Positions 34,754-44,380 of a stretch of DNA of 64,000 nucleotides are shown one piece after another. The notes beneath the pieces were generated by a model that did not search any database, was not told where the DNA came from, and saw nothing but the letters and a program-made list of their open reading frames with translations. Both the position numbers and the translations under genes were made by a program. The stretch is from the NCBI RefSeq assembly GCF_042646065.1, contig NZ_JBHRTA010000027.1, forward strand, positions 1-64,000. Reading direction: 5' to 3'. Numbering within the stretch: the first letter of the stretch is position 1; every line of letters begins with the position of its first letter. Origin of the DNA: Parapedobacter deserti. Lineage in GTDB: Bacteria > Bacteroidota > Bacteroidia > Sphingobacteriales > Sphingobacteriaceae.

Positions 34754-35335
34754 ATGAAGGAGCATTTACTGTTTAAAACCTTAAAAGAAGTAACCGATTT
34801 CTCTGATGAGTCGTTTCAGCAATTGCTATCTCTTTTTGAAGCTCGTTCACTGGCTAAAAGCGAGCTGCTTTTTACGCAGGATACCGTCGTAAAGGAGCTT
34901 TGCTTTGTGATGAAAGGTTGCCTAAGGCAATACCAAACGACAGTTGATGGTTACGAACGCAACATTTTTTTTGCCGAGGAGGGCTGGTGGTGCGGCGAGA
35001 TGGAAAGTTTTATCCATAGCTACCCTTCTATCGTAAGCATGCAGGCCCTGGAGAACTGCATGTTGCTCTCCATCAACAGGGAACGGTGGGAATACGCCAC
35101 CCGGAATATTCCCGATTACGCGCTCTACCAAATCAAAAACAGGAGCCGTACCGTGGCATGGCTCAAAAGCATGATCAGCAATATCGGTACGGAAACACCC
35201 GATGAACAATACCGCCGCATGTTGAAAGAGAATGCCCATTGGGTGAATCGGTTGCCGCAATACCACATTGCCAGTTACCTGGGTGTAACACCCGAAACAT
35301 TAAGCCGCATCCGGAAAAGAAATGTGCGTTTATAG
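34754..35335 (+). CDS. Crp/Fnr family transcriptional regulator
   Basis: 193 residues. The N-terminal cyclic-nucleotide-binding-like barrel is ELLFTQDTVVKELCFVMKGC and NIFFAEEGWWCGEMESFIH. The C-terminal HTH is degenerate and short (LPQYHIASYLGVTPETLSRI), as in many Bacteroidetes Crp-like proteins. Conserved cAMP-binding residues are not evident. A cupin gene follows 71 bases downstream and may be a target. Confidence 0.88.
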   Translation: MKEHLLFKTLKEVTDFSDESFQQLLSLFEARSLAKSELLFTQDTVVKELCFVMKGCLRQYQTTVDGYERNIFFAEEGWWCGEMESFIHSYPSIVSMQALENCMLLSINRERWEYATRNIPDYALYQIKNRSRTVAWLKSMISNIGTETPDEQYRRMLKENAHWVNRLPQYHIASYLGVTPETLSRIRKRNVRL

Positions 35336-35406
35336 TCGTTTCTTGTCGCGCGTCAACTTTTTATTCGAAATTCCGCCTTTTCTTTGTGCGAATTAATAGA
35401 TACACG

Positions 35407-35841
35407 ATGAAACCTTCGGAAATTATTGAATTGGGAAACGGGGTAGAAATTCATTTCTGCCTCGATGCAGGAGATACTAACGCTCAGTTTACGCTTTTTA
35501 AAGTGGTGGTGCATCCGAACGCGAAAGTCCCTGCGGCACACTACCATGAGAATTTTGATGAAACGCTATACGGATTGAAGGGATCGCTCACGCTGACCGT
35601 AGACGACGAAACCATGCGCTTAAATCCAGGTGATTGTTGTTTTATAAAAAGAGGCAGGGTGCATAGTTTTCACAACGATACGAGCGAACCGGCAGAAATG
35701 CTGGCGTATGCCAACCCGGGTGTATTCACCGCACATTATTTCAAAGACCTCCTCCAGGTGCTGAATGCCGGAGGCCCGCCGGATTTGGCTCGCATGAAAC
35801 AAATCATGTTGCAGTACGGACTCGTGCCGGTAGCCAACTAA
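35407..35841 (+). CDS. Cupin domain protein
   Basis: 144 residues from ATG 35407 (MKPSEIIELGNGVEIHF). The two cupin motifs are clear: PAAHYHENFDETLYGLKGSL with His-x-His and Glu, and PGDCCFIKRGRVHSFHN with His and Asn. It is a single small metal-binding beta-barrel whose substrate cannot be told (dioxygenase, isomerase or binding role). The upstream Crp/Fnr gene lies on the same strand. Confidence 0.87.
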   Translation: MKPSEIIELGNGVEIHFCLDAGDTNAQFTLFKVVVHPNAKVPAAHYHENFDETLYGLKGSLTLTVDDETMRLNPGDCCFIKRGRVHSFHNDTSEPAEMLAYANPGVFTAHYFKDLLQVLNAGGPPDLARMKQIMLQYGLVPVAN

Positions 35842-35898
35842 AGAGCGCCTTTGTTGATCAAAGAAGCGTTATACCCACGTTAACATTTACCAGTTACA

Positions 35899-38800
35899 AT
35901 GAATAATCGTCTACCCCGCCTAGGGCATGGCTTGATGGTCATCTTGCTATGTACTACTACATGCCATGTTATGGCACAATCAGACCTGAATACCGGGTTT
36001 TCGCAAAGTTTTGATGATGTGACCACACTCAATGCCGACGGATGGTCGATGCAAAACAACAGCGAACTGCTTGGAACGGAAAGCTGGGCTCAGGGTAATG
36101 CGGGGCTTTTTAGCGCTTATAACGGAAGCCCTGGGGCGTATATTGGGGTAGGAAAGGGAAGCGCCCGCGGTGGGGCGGCCACCATCAGCAACTGGCTGAT
36201 ATCGCCAAACAGGGAGTTTCGAAACGGAGATGTCATTACGTTTTACACACGCGCAAGGACACCGCAATTTGAGCTCGACCGGGTGGACCGATTGGAAGTG
36301 CGGTTGAGTACAAATGGCGCCAGCACGGATGTAGGCACAACCGCTGCCGGTGTAGGCGATTTTACCACATTGCTGCTGAGTATCAATCCGGCCCTGGCAC
36401 ACCATGCGTATCCGAAAACCTGGACGCAATACACCGTTACGGTGACGGGCCTTTCCGAACCAACGTCGGGTCGGATGGCGTTCCGGTATTTCGTGACCGA
36501 CGGAGGGCCTGTGGGAATTAATTCGGAGTACATTGGTTTGGATGAGGTGGTCTACACGCCGTATGACTGTCCGGCAATCACGGTTGGTGGCACCTTGCCC
36601 GATGCGGCACTCGGACAATCGTACCACGCCATACTGACACAAACGGGCGCCTTAGAAACGCATGCATACACCATTACCGATGGCGGATTACCCGATGGGG
36701 TGACCTTATCGCCAAACGGTACGATCTCGGGGACGCCAACGGAGAGCGGAACGTTTGATGTGGAAGTCACGGTGACGGATGCAAGTGGTTGTTCGGGAAC
36801 GGAGTCGTTTTCTTGGGTTGTGATTCCTACGGTTGTCGCGCACATGGAAGTTGACGATACGCAATTGACGGTTGGTGAAACCGCGACACTCACCGTGACG
36901 TTCAGTGAGGCGGTTTTTGGACTGGAAATTACCGACTTTACCGTGGAGAATGGCACGTTGAGCGAATTGGCGACAGAAAACGGTGGAATCACGTGGACGG
37001 CCACGCTGACTCCAACGCCCGATAGGGAAGCCACCGCAAACAGCATTACGCTTGACCATACGGGCTTTGTTAATGACGCCGGCGTACCAGGGATTGGATC
37101 GTCGAAATCGAATGATTATGCCATTGATACAGCTCCCCCCACGGCTTCAATTGCCATCAATGACTGGCGGAACAGCTATCAAAACATCATTGTTAATTTC
37201 AACAAAACGGCAGCCGTCACCATCGCTTTCAGTGAGGCGGTATCGGGGCTGACTGTAGGCGATTTCACAGTGGGCAGCGGTATGCTGAGTGACTTGTCGT
37301 CTTCGGACGAGGGATTGACCTGGACGGCGACGCTGACGCCTGCGGCGGATACCGAGAATCGAACGAACGTGATTGTGCTGAATAACACAGGTGTTTACGA
37401 TGCCAATGGCAACCCGGGCGCGGGAATAACCCAATCGCCTATTTACATCGTCGATACGGTCGTTCCGGAGCTTTTGTCGGTCGAAATGGAACACAGCACA
37501 TTCAATGTTGCTACAAACGTATCATGGGTAATTTTCAGGTTTAGCGAACCCATTGTTTCTTTCGATCAAACGAATATTACGTGGGAGAATGGTACGCTGG
37601 GCGATTGGGAAGGGAGAGAAAGTGCCTCCGTTTATGCGGCGCGGTTCCGGCCGACGGCGAATGTTGAACAGGCAATCAATGAGATTTCCGTAGAAGATGT
37701 GTCTTTTCGGGATTATGGCGACAATTGGGGTTCGGGTACGGTAGTTCCACTAGCTTATGCGATTGATAATGTAATGCCGATTGTCACCTCCGTTGGGGTG
37801 CCGGAAGATGGTCTTTACGAGGAGGGCGATGAATTAACGTTTACCGTCGGGATGCGCGAACCGGTAAATGTGGATTCCGATGCCGGCCCGGTAGCGTTAG
37901 AACTGATTGTTGGCACCGCCACCCGCAAGGCCAGTTACCGGTCGGGCTCGGGCACAGCAGAATTGGTTTTTGCATATGCTGTGCAGGCGGGAGATATTGA
38001 CATGGATGGTATCGAGGTGGGCGATCTGGATGCGGCGGATGGCGCCCTTATTGCAGATCTGGCCGGTAATCCCTTGCAAAGCGAATCGGTGAACAACGTA
38101 GGCAATACAGAAGCCATACGGGTTCGCGCTGCACATGTGCCTGTGATCACGATTTCTTCGGGTATGGCCACGTTTACGGAAGCAGGAAGTGGGGCTTCTG
38201 TGCCTATTATCGTGGATGAAGCACTGGTCGTATCCCACCCGGGTAATGCTACCCTGGCATCCGCCGTAGTGCAGATTACGAATAATTTCATGCCTGAGGA
38301 AGATTTGCTGGCGTTCAGCAACAATGGCAGCACAATGGGCAACATTACAAGTAGCTACGATGCGGCTGCGGGTGTGCTGACGCTGACGTCCGCCGGTGCT
38401 TCAGCTACCCTTGCTGAGTGGCAGGAAGCGTTGCGCGCAATCACGTATACCAATACATCGGACATGCCCGGTACGCAGCTCCGCTCCATCGAATTTGTCG
38501 TGAGCGAAGGGGCAGTCGGTAGCGAACCGGTGAGCAGGAATGTAGCAGTGGTTTCGGTTAACGATGCTCCGGTTGTGTCGGTTCCCGGCTCAATAGCCGT
38601 TACCGAGAACGAGACCGTCCCGCTTACGGGCATCAGCTTCGCTGACGCAGATGCGGGATCCGGCATGGTAACGGCGACATACGCCGTTCCGATTGGCTCG
38701 CTGTCAGCGACTAGCGGCGATGGTATTAGCGTTGGCGGAACCAGCAGTGTGCTCACATTGACCGGAACGATTGCAGGAATCAACAATTTCATGGCTTCGG

Positions 38801-41800
38801 GTGCTTTGGCCTACACGCCGGCGCTGAATGCGTCGGGAAGTACGGCACTGACGGTGTCAATAAACGACAATGGTAACACGGGCGAAGGTGGAGCGTTTCA
38901 GGATTTCAGGACGGTGGTCCTGCAGATTTCTGCGGTAAACCATGCTCCTGTGATTACGGCACCGGCCTCCATCGCGGTCGATGAGGACGTATCAACCCGA
39001 CTTACGGGCATCAGCTTTGCCGATGTGGATGCCGACGGCGGGGATGTCACCGCCGCGTTCTCGGTGGGAAGCGGCACACTTTCCGCTGCATCGGGCAGTG
39101 GCGTGGCGGTGAGCGGATCGGGAACGGGAACGTTGAGTCTCAACGGCAAGATAGCAGACATCAATGCGTTTATGGCAGCCGGCGGCGTTAGTTTCACCAC
39201 CGCGATGAATGCGACCTTAGCGGTGACCCTGACGGTAAATATCAACGACAACGGCAATACAGGAACGGGCGGGGCCCTGGAGGATACCGCAACGATAACC
39301 CTGTCAATAACGGCGGTAAACGATGCCCCCGTGAACACGGTACCGGCAGGGCAGACCGTTGATCAGGACGGGGTACTGGTATTCAGCCCGGGCAACGGCA
39401 ATGCGATTTCCGTTTCGGATGTGGATGCCGGGGGAGGTATCATACGGGGCACGCTGACGGCTGTGAACGGTTTGATCACCTTGGGAAGCACTACGGGGCT
39501 GGTTTTCATCAGCGGCAGTGGGGTTGGCGGTGGTACCATGATTTTTGAAGGCTCCATCGCCGACATCAACACCGCGCTCAACGGGTTGACGTTTGCACCG
39601 ACAAGCGGCTACAATGGCGCGGCAAGCCTTGAGGTTGTTACCGACGACCTGGGATTGACCGGGTCTGGCGGCCCGCAGATGGATAGGGATGTCATTGCCA
39701 TCACGGTGAGCCCGATCCATCCGGTAATCACCGCGGTGAACGCAACCAGCGCAGACGGGCTGTACAAAATAGGGGATGACATCACCCTGACGGTCTCATT
39801 CGACCAGGCGGTGACGGTGGCTGGATCGGGCACTTTACCTTCCTTGCTGCTGGAAACCGGTAGCGCAGACCGGGAAGCGGCCTATATATCCGGATCGGGC
39901 TCCAATACGCTCGCATTTGAGTATACCGTGCAGGCGGGCGATGTGAGCGCCGACCTGGATTACCAATCGACCGCGGCATTAATGCGTAATGGCGCCACGA
40001 TACAGAGCGCCTCCGGACAAGATGCCGTCTTGACACTGCCTGCCGTTGGCGGTGCCCATTCAATCGGGGGGCAACACAGCCTCGTCATCGATGGGGTGGC
40101 CCCAACGGTTACTTCCGTAGATGTACCGGCTAACGGCTACTACCGGGAAGGGGATGCGCTGACAGTTACGGTACGGATGGACGATGATGTGTTGGTGAAT
40201 ACCGGCAGTGACAGCCCTTATCTGGCACTGACCATCGGCACGGCAACCGTGCAAGCAATCTATACCGGCGGTTCCGGCGGCGATGCGCTCACGTTCAGTT
40301 ATACCGTGCAGGCGGCAGATTTGGATCTAAACGGCATTGTCCTTGGTGGAACAATCAATCCGAACGGAGGAGCCATCCGAGATAATGCGGGCAACGATGC
40401 GTTGCTTGCGTTAAAGGGTGTGCCACCGACAGATCAAGTCTTCGTATACTCGGTGAAGCCTTCGGTTAGCTTGTCTACGGAAGCCACATCGCCCGTGAAC
40501 GAGCCATTTACCGTGACTGCAACGTTCAGCGAGCCAGTCGCTGGATTTACGATCAGTGACATTACGGTTACCAACGGCACATTGAGCGATTTGCAGACAA
40601 TAGATAATAGTTCTTACACGTTTTTGGTTACACCTACCGTACATGGTGGCGTTCAGCTGTCGATTGCTGCCGATGCGGCGGTTAATATAGCAAACAACGG
40701 AAACGATGCATCGGATATGTTGAGTCTCCAGTTCAACGGTATCATCACCGGCATTACACTGAGAGACGGCAGCTTTGTGTACGACGGCACGGCTAAATCA
40801 TTGGCCATCACGGGTAGCCTGCCGGAAGGTACGTCTGTGAGTTATACGCGCAACAGCCGTACGGATGTGGGCAGCCAGGAAGTAACGGCCACGATCAGCG
40901 GCGACAATTATGACACACTGGTGCTGACGGCCGAGCTGACGGTCACCGAAGCTACCATTACAGGCATTGCGCTTCCGGACGGCAGCTTTGTGTACGACGG
41001 CGCGGCTAAATCACTAGCCATCACGGGTAGCCTGCCGGAAGGCACGTCGGTGAGTTATACGGGCAACAGCCGCACGGATGTGGGCAGCCAGGTTGTGACG
41101 GCTACGATCGGCGGCGACAAATATGAGACACTGGTGCTGACGGCGGAGCTGGCGGTCACCGAAGCTACCATCACCGGGCTTACGCTTCCGGACGGCAGCT
41201 TTGTGTACGACGGCGCGGCTAAATCACTAGCCATCACGGGTAGCCTGCCGGAAAGTACATCGGTGAGTTATACGGGCAACAGCCGTACGGACGTGGGTAC
41301 GCAGCAAGTGACGGCCACGATCAGCGGCGGCAACTATGAGACGCTGGTGCTGACGGCCGAGCTGATGGTCACCGAAGCCACCATTACCGGCATTACGCTT
41401 CCGGATGGCAGCTTCGTGTACGACGGCACGGCACACAGCCTGGCCATCACGGGTAGCCTGCCGGAAGGCACGTCGGTGAGTTATACGGGCAACAGCCGCA
41501 CGGATGTGGGCAGCCAGGTTGTGACGGCTACGATCAGCGGCGACAATTATGAGACACTGGTGCTGACGGCGGAGCTGGCGGTCACCGAAGCTACCATCAC
41601 CGGGCTTACGCTTCCGGACGGCAGCTTTGTGTACGACGGCGCGGCTAAATCACTAGCCATCACGGGTAGCCTGCCGGAAGGCACGTCGGTGAGTTATACG
41701 GGCAACAGCCGTACGGATGTGGGCAGCCAGGTTGTGACGGCTACGATGAGTGGCAGCAATTATGAGACACTGGTGCTGACGGCGGAGCTGGCGGTCACCG

Positions 41801-42813
41801 AAGCTACCATCACCCGGCTTACGCTTCCGGACGGCAGCTTTGTGTACGACGGCGCGGCTAAATCACTAGCCATCACGGACACGCTGCCGGAAGGCACGTC
41901 GGTGAGCTATACCGGCAACAGCCGTACGGACGTGGGTACGCAGCAAGTAACGGCTATGATCAGCGGTGACAATTATGACACACTGGTGCTGACGGCGGAG
42001 CTCACAATAACACCGGCTGAGCGCACAATAGCCTTCCCCGCACTGCCGGAGAAGACCTACGGGGATGACGACTTCAATGCTGGCGCCACGGCCAGCAGCG
42101 GAGAGCCAGTAAGCTATACAAGCAGCAATGCGGCGGTTGCGGAGATTGGTGCGAATGGGCAGATCCGCATCATGGGCGCGGGTGAAACCACCATATCGGC
42201 CACTGTACCGGAGAACGGGAACTACACGGGCCGCCCGGAAATCAGCCGGACATTGGTGGTAAACAAAGCCGTCCAATCGATCAGCTTCAACGCCCCGGCG
42301 GAAGTGAACCGGGACGCGGGCACCGTGCAGCTGGACGTAACGGCCAGCAGCGGGCTGCCGGTAAGCCTGACGGTCAACGACGAACAGGTGGCGACGTTGA
42401 GCGGCACGGCACTCAACGTGCTCCGGCTGGGCACGGTGACGATCACGGCCACACAGTCGGGCGATGGGAACCACGAAGCGGCCGAACCGGTGACGGTGAC
42501 GGTGCGCGCGGTGGATCCGGCTTCGGACTTTGCCGTGTGCGTGCACCAGGCGGTGTCGCCCAACGGGGACGGCATCAACGAGTTCCTGATGATCGAGGGC
42601 ATCCGCGATTACCCGGACAACCGGGTGAGCATAATCAACCGCAACGGTTCGGTGGTGTGGGAGGCCTCGGGCTACGACAATGACCGGGTGGCGTTCCGCG
42701 GCGTTGGCACCGGGCAGCAGCTGCTTCCGGCGGGTACGTACTTCTACATCGTGGAAATCGGTACGGGCAGCGGTACGGAATACCGGAAGGGATACTTCGT
42801 GCTGCGGTATTAG
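35899..42813 (+). CDS. Giant repeat adhesin secreted by the type IX system (CHU_C/gliding-motility C-terminal domain)
   Basis: A 2304-residue secreted protein. A signal peptide ends near HVMAQ (27). A choice-of-anchor/MAM-like domain follows (about 30-215, ending SEYIGLDEVVYTPYDC), then a putative-Ig unit (LPDGVTLSPNGTISGTPTES). A series of bacterial Ig-like units is recognised by FSEAVFGLEITDFTVENGTL. Cadherin-like repeats (NDAPVVSVPGSIAVTENETV, NHAPVITAPASIAVDEDV) come next. Six near-identical 71-residue MBG-type repeats (about 1620-2040) and two more Ig-like units precede the C-terminus. The last ~90 residues (from VCVHQAVSPNGDGINEFLMI) are the CHU_C domain that directs T9SS type B secretion. 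The next gene is PorP/SprF, the usual partner. A surface adhesin or gliding role is likely. Confidence 0.92.
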   Translation: MNNRLPRLGHGLMVILLCTTTCHVMAQSDLNTGFSQSFDDVTTLNADGWSMQNNSELLGTESWAQGNAGLFSAYNGSPGAYIGVGKGSARGGAATISNWLISPNREFRNGDVITFYTRARTPQFELDRVDRLEVRLSTNGASTDVGTTAAGVGDFTTLLLSINPALAHHAYPKTWTQYTVTVTGLSEPTSGRMAFRYFVTDGGPVGINSEYIGLDEVVYTPYDCPAITVGGTLPDAALGQSYHAILTQTGALETHAYTITDGGLPDGVTLSPNGTISGTPTESGTFDVEVTVTDASGCSGTESFSWVVIPTVVAHMEVDDTQLTVGETATLTVTFSEAVFGLEITDFTVENGTLSELATENGGITWTATLTPTPDREATANSITLDHTGFVNDAGVPGIGSSKSNDYAIDTAPPTASIAINDWRNSYQNIIVNFNKTAAVTIAFSEAVSGLTVGDFTVGSGMLSDLSSSDEGLTWTATLTPAADTENRTNVIVLNNTGVYDANGNPGAGITQSPIYIVDTVVPELLSVEMEHSTFNVATNVSWVIFRFSEPIVSFDQTNITWENGTLGDWEGRESASVYAARFRPTANVEQAINEISVEDVSFRDYGDNWGSGTVVPLAYAIDNVMPIVTSVGVPEDGLYEEGDELTFTVGMREPVNVDSDAGPVALELIVGTATRKASYRSGSGTAELVFAYAVQAGDIDMDGIEVGDLDAADGALIADLAGNPLQSESVNNVGNTEAIRVRAAHVPVITISSGMATFTEAGSGASVPIIVDEALVVSHPGNATLASAVVQITNNFMPEEDLLAFSNNGSTMGNITSSYDAAAGVLTLTSAGASATLAEWQEALRAITYTNTSDMPGTQLRSIEFVVSEGAVGSEPVSRNVAVVSVNDAPVVSVPGSIAVTENETVPLTGISFADADAGSGMVTATYAVPIGSLSATSGDGISVGGTSSVLTLTGTIAGINNFMASGALAYTPALNASGSTALTVSINDNGNTGEGGAFQDFRTVVLQISAVNHAPVITAPASIAVDEDVSTRLTGISFADVDADGGDVTAAFSVGSGTLSAASGSGVAVSGSGTGTLSLNGKIADINAFMAAGGVSFTTAMNATLAVTLTVNINDNGNTGTGGALEDTATITLSITAVNDAPVNTVPAGQTVDQDGVLVFSPGNGNAISVSDVDAGGGIIRGTLTAVNGLITLGSTTGLVFISGSGVGGGTMIFEGSIADINTALNGLTFAPTSGYNGAASLEVVTDDLGLTGSGGPQMDRDVIAITVSPIHPVITAVNATSADGLYKIGDDITLTVSFDQAVTVAGSGTLPSLLLETGSADREAAYISGSGSNTLAFEYTVQAGDVSADLDYQSTAALMRNGATIQSASGQDAVLTLPAVGGAHSIGGQHSLVIDGVAPTVTSVDVPANGYYREGDALTVTVRMDDDVLVNTGSDSPYLALTIGTATVQAIYTGGSGGDALTFSYTVQAADLDLNGIVLGGTINPNGGAIRDNAGNDALLALKGVPPTDQVFVYSVKPSVSLSTEATSPVNEPFTVTATFSEPVAGFTISDITVTNGTLSDLQTIDNSSYTFLVTPTVHGGVQLSIAADAAVNIANNGNDASDMLSLQFNGIITGITLRDGSFVYDGTAKSLAITGSLPEGTSVSYTRNSRTDVGSQEVTATISGDNYDTLVLTAELTVTEATITGIALPDGSFVYDGAAKSLAITGSLPEGTSVSYTGNSRTDVGSQVVTATIGGDKYETLVLTAELAVTEATITGLTLPDGSFVYDGAAKSLAITGSLPESTSVSYTGNSRTDVGTQQVTATISGGNYETLVLTAELMVTEATITGITLPDGSFVYDGTAHSLAITGSLPEGTSVSYTGNSRTDVGSQVVTATISGDNYETLVLTAELAVTEATITGLTLPDGSFVYDGAAKSLAITGSLPEGTSVSYTGNSRTDVGSQVVTATMSGSNYETLVLTAELAVTEATITRLTLPDGSFVYDGAAKSLAITDTLPEGTSVSYTGNSRTDVGTQQVTAMISGDNYDTLVLTAELTITPAERTIAFPALPEKTYGDDDFNAGATASSGEPVSYTSSNAAVAEIGANGQIRIMGAGETTISATVPENGNYTGRPEISRTLVVNKAVQSISFNAPAEVNRDAGTVQLDVTASSGLPVSLTVNDEQVATLSGTALNVLRLGTVTITATQSGDGNHEAAEPVTVTVRAVDPASDFAVCVHQAVSPNGDGINEFLMIEGIRDYPDNRVSIINRNGSVVWEASGYDNDRVAFRGVGTGQQLLPAGTYFYIVEIGTGSGTEYRKGYFVLRY
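40755..42010 (+). repeat. Six tandem 213-bp repeats inside the adhesin gene
   Basis: GGCAGCTTTGTGTACGACGG or a close variant recurs at 40768, 40981, 41194, 41407, 41620 and 41833, exactly 213 bases (71 codons) apart. Units are nearly identical at DNA level and encode DGSFVYDGAAKSLAITGSLP then VSYTGNSRTDVGSQ. The first and last copies differ most. Such an array can expand or contract by recombination without shifting the frame. Confidence 0.97.
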
Positions 42814-43044
42814 TGGTGGTGGAAGGGTTTTACGCCTGTTGCTCCACGTCTGGATCCGGGGCGCAGTGCTTCCGTCTCCTAGGCCGTGTCTGCAACAGCC
42901 GTAAAACCGGGGGGTGGAAGATTGGTTTTGGGTGGTGGTGGAAGGGTTTTACGCCTGTTGCTCCACGTCTGGATCCGGGGCGCAGTGCTTCCGTCTCCTA
43001 GGCCGTGTCTGCAACAGTCGTAAAACCGGGGGGTGGAAGATTGG
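42813..43044. repeat. Two tandem copies of the palindromic repeat element (period 119)
   Basis: Each copy runs GGTTTTACGCCTGTTGCTCC then ACGTCTGGATCCGGGGCGCA, GTGCTTCCGTCTCCTAGGCC, and GTGTCTGCAACAG(C/T)CGTAAAACC (42826-42907 and 42945-43027). The outer arms GGTTTTACGCCTGTTGC and GCAACAGCCGTAAAACC pair with one mismatch in the first copy. Flanking GTGGTGGTGGAAGGG and CGGGGGGTGGAAGATTGG are duplicated too. The array fills most of the gap between the adhesin and PorP genes. Confidence 0.92.
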
Positions 43045-43089
43045 GGGGCGCGGTGATTGATGAAAAGTATTAATGGAAACAGCAATAAA

Positions 43090-43983
43090 ATGAAACGAAA
43101 TCTGATTCTTTTGTTGGGGAGCATACTGGTAGGCACTGCCCTGTATGGCCAGCAGCCGCTTACCCATACGCAGCATGGACAGCTGCGCACGGTGGTCAAC
43201 CCGGCGGCGAGCCTGATGCAGATGGGGGGCGAGGTTTCAGTGATCGGCCGGCGGCAGTGGGTGGGCATGGACGGAGCGCCCACGGTGTTCTGGGGCAGCG
43301 GCCACATGGGCTTCGAGCGCTTCGGGGCGACGGCTGGTCTGAACCTCCGCCACGAAAGCCTGGCGGTGGAGAAGCTGACGGAAGCCTCGGCGTTTTTTGC
43401 CAAGCGCGTGCGGATATCGGAGACGGAGTACGTGGGGGTATCGCTGAATGCGGGGCTGAGCTACATGGACGGCCGTTTTTCGCAGCTGGACCCGATGGAT
43501 CCGGCGTTCCGGGAGGATGTGCGGGAGACGGATGCGCTGATCGGCTTCGGTGTGGTGCTGTACCGCCCGGAGCGGTACTTCGTGGGGCTGTCGCTTCCGC
43601 GCCTGATGCTGGGGAGCCTGGGTGTGGGCAGCGACAGCCGCTACCACTTCCGCAACCTGTACCACCTGACGGCGGGGGCGCTGTTCGGTCTGGGCGGGGA
43701 CTTCCACCTCCGTCCGAGCGTGCTGGTGACGTATTCGGAGAGCCTGCGTCCGCAGGCGGAGGCCTCGGCGCTGGTGTTCATCAAGCAGGTGTTCGGCATC
43801 GGTGCGAACATCCGGAGCTACGGTGAGGTGGCGGGGATGGCGCAGTTCAACTTCTCGGGCTTCGGGCTGGGTTACAGCTACCAGTTTAACCCGGGCAATG
43901 AGCCGCTGAACCGGCGCATCAGCAACACCACCCATGAAATCGGATTGCAATACCGATTCGACAGGGCGCTGCAATTGTTATAG
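43090..43983 (+). CDS. PorP/SprF family type IX secretion system membrane protein
   Basis: About 297 residues. The signal peptide MKRNLILLLGSILVGTALYG is followed by HTQHGQLRTVVNPAASLMQM and an outer-membrane beta-barrel with the family pattern of GF/GLGYSYQF strands (FSGFGLGYSYQFNPG, TTHEIGLQYRFD). PorP/SprF proteins sit with T9SS-exported CHU_C proteins and anchor or help secrete them, here the upstream 2304-residue adhesin. ATG 43090 is preferred; ATG 43060 is possible. Codon third positions are unusually G/C-rich here, like the 3' end of the adhesin gene. Confidence 0.9.
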   Translation: MKRNLILLLGSILVGTALYGQQPLTHTQHGQLRTVVNPAASLMQMGGEVSVIGRRQWVGMDGAPTVFWGSGHMGFERFGATAGLNLRHESLAVEKLTEASAFFAKRVRISETEYVGVSLNAGLSYMDGRFSQLDPMDPAFREDVRETDALIGFGVVLYRPERYFVGLSLPRLMLGSLGVGSDSRYHFRNLYHLTAGALFGLGGDFHLRPSVLVTYSESLRPQAEASALVFIKQVFGIGANIRSYGEVAGMAQFNFSGFGLGYSYQFNPGNEPLNRRISNTTHEIGLQYRFDRALQLL

Positions 43984-44060
43984 GGGCTTGATGGCCTTGT
44001 TGGATTGATCGGCTATCAGTCGGAGCAACGCATTGATGCCAGGTCTCTCTTAGCGTGCCG

Positions 44061-44378
44061 CTAGGTAGCCCGCGATTGCAGCTTTCGCAGCAATATGTAA
44101 TCCAGGTAGAGCGTCCCAAAGGGGATAATGCACGCCAACAGCACCTTCCATGTCGTTTCCCGGAATTTCCATCGTTGCTCCACGCCAACGCGCAGTGCAC
44201 TGAATACAAAAAGCAGAAATAAAGCCCCGTGGATTGGTCCCATGGAACTGACCAGCGACGGGAGGCCGAAACCGTATTTCAGCGGCACGGCAACAAAAAC
44301 GAGGATAAGCAGGGAAACGCCCTCTAAGAAGGCGCAGAGCCTTAGGCGTCCGATGGTGGTGGTGAGCAACGTTTTCAT
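44061..44378 (-). CDS. DUF3817 family membrane protein
   Basis: 105 residues with three helices: RLCAFLEGVSLLILVFVAVP, then MGPIHGALFLLFVFSALRVG, then VLLACIIPFGTLYLDYILL. This pattern (LEG, GxxHG, IPFGT) fits DUF3817. Function is unknown. It starts 2 bases after a second membrane-protein gene and both lie downstream of a TetR gene and its probable operator. Confidence 0.85.
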   Translation of the reverse strand: MKTLLTTTIGRLRLCAFLEGVSLLILVFVAVPLKYGFGLPSLVSSMGPIHGALFLLFVFSALRVGVEQRWKFRETTWKVLLACIIPFGTLYLDYILLRKLQSRAT

Positions 44379-44380
44379 GA

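Noticed and set aside
40755..42010. A CRISPR array.
   Set aside because: The period is 213 bases with coding repeats and no short spacers; it is a tandem protein-domain array.
35980..42602. Many long minus-strand frames opposite the adhesin gene.
   Set aside because: They are shadows created by the G/C-rich codon bias of a clearly coding plus strand.
43237..43974. A 245-residue antisense frame and a 189-residue shifted frame over PorP.
   Set aside because: Composition is His/Arg-rich or Gly/Pro-rich without domains; PorP/SprF in the other frame has signal peptide and barrel pattern.
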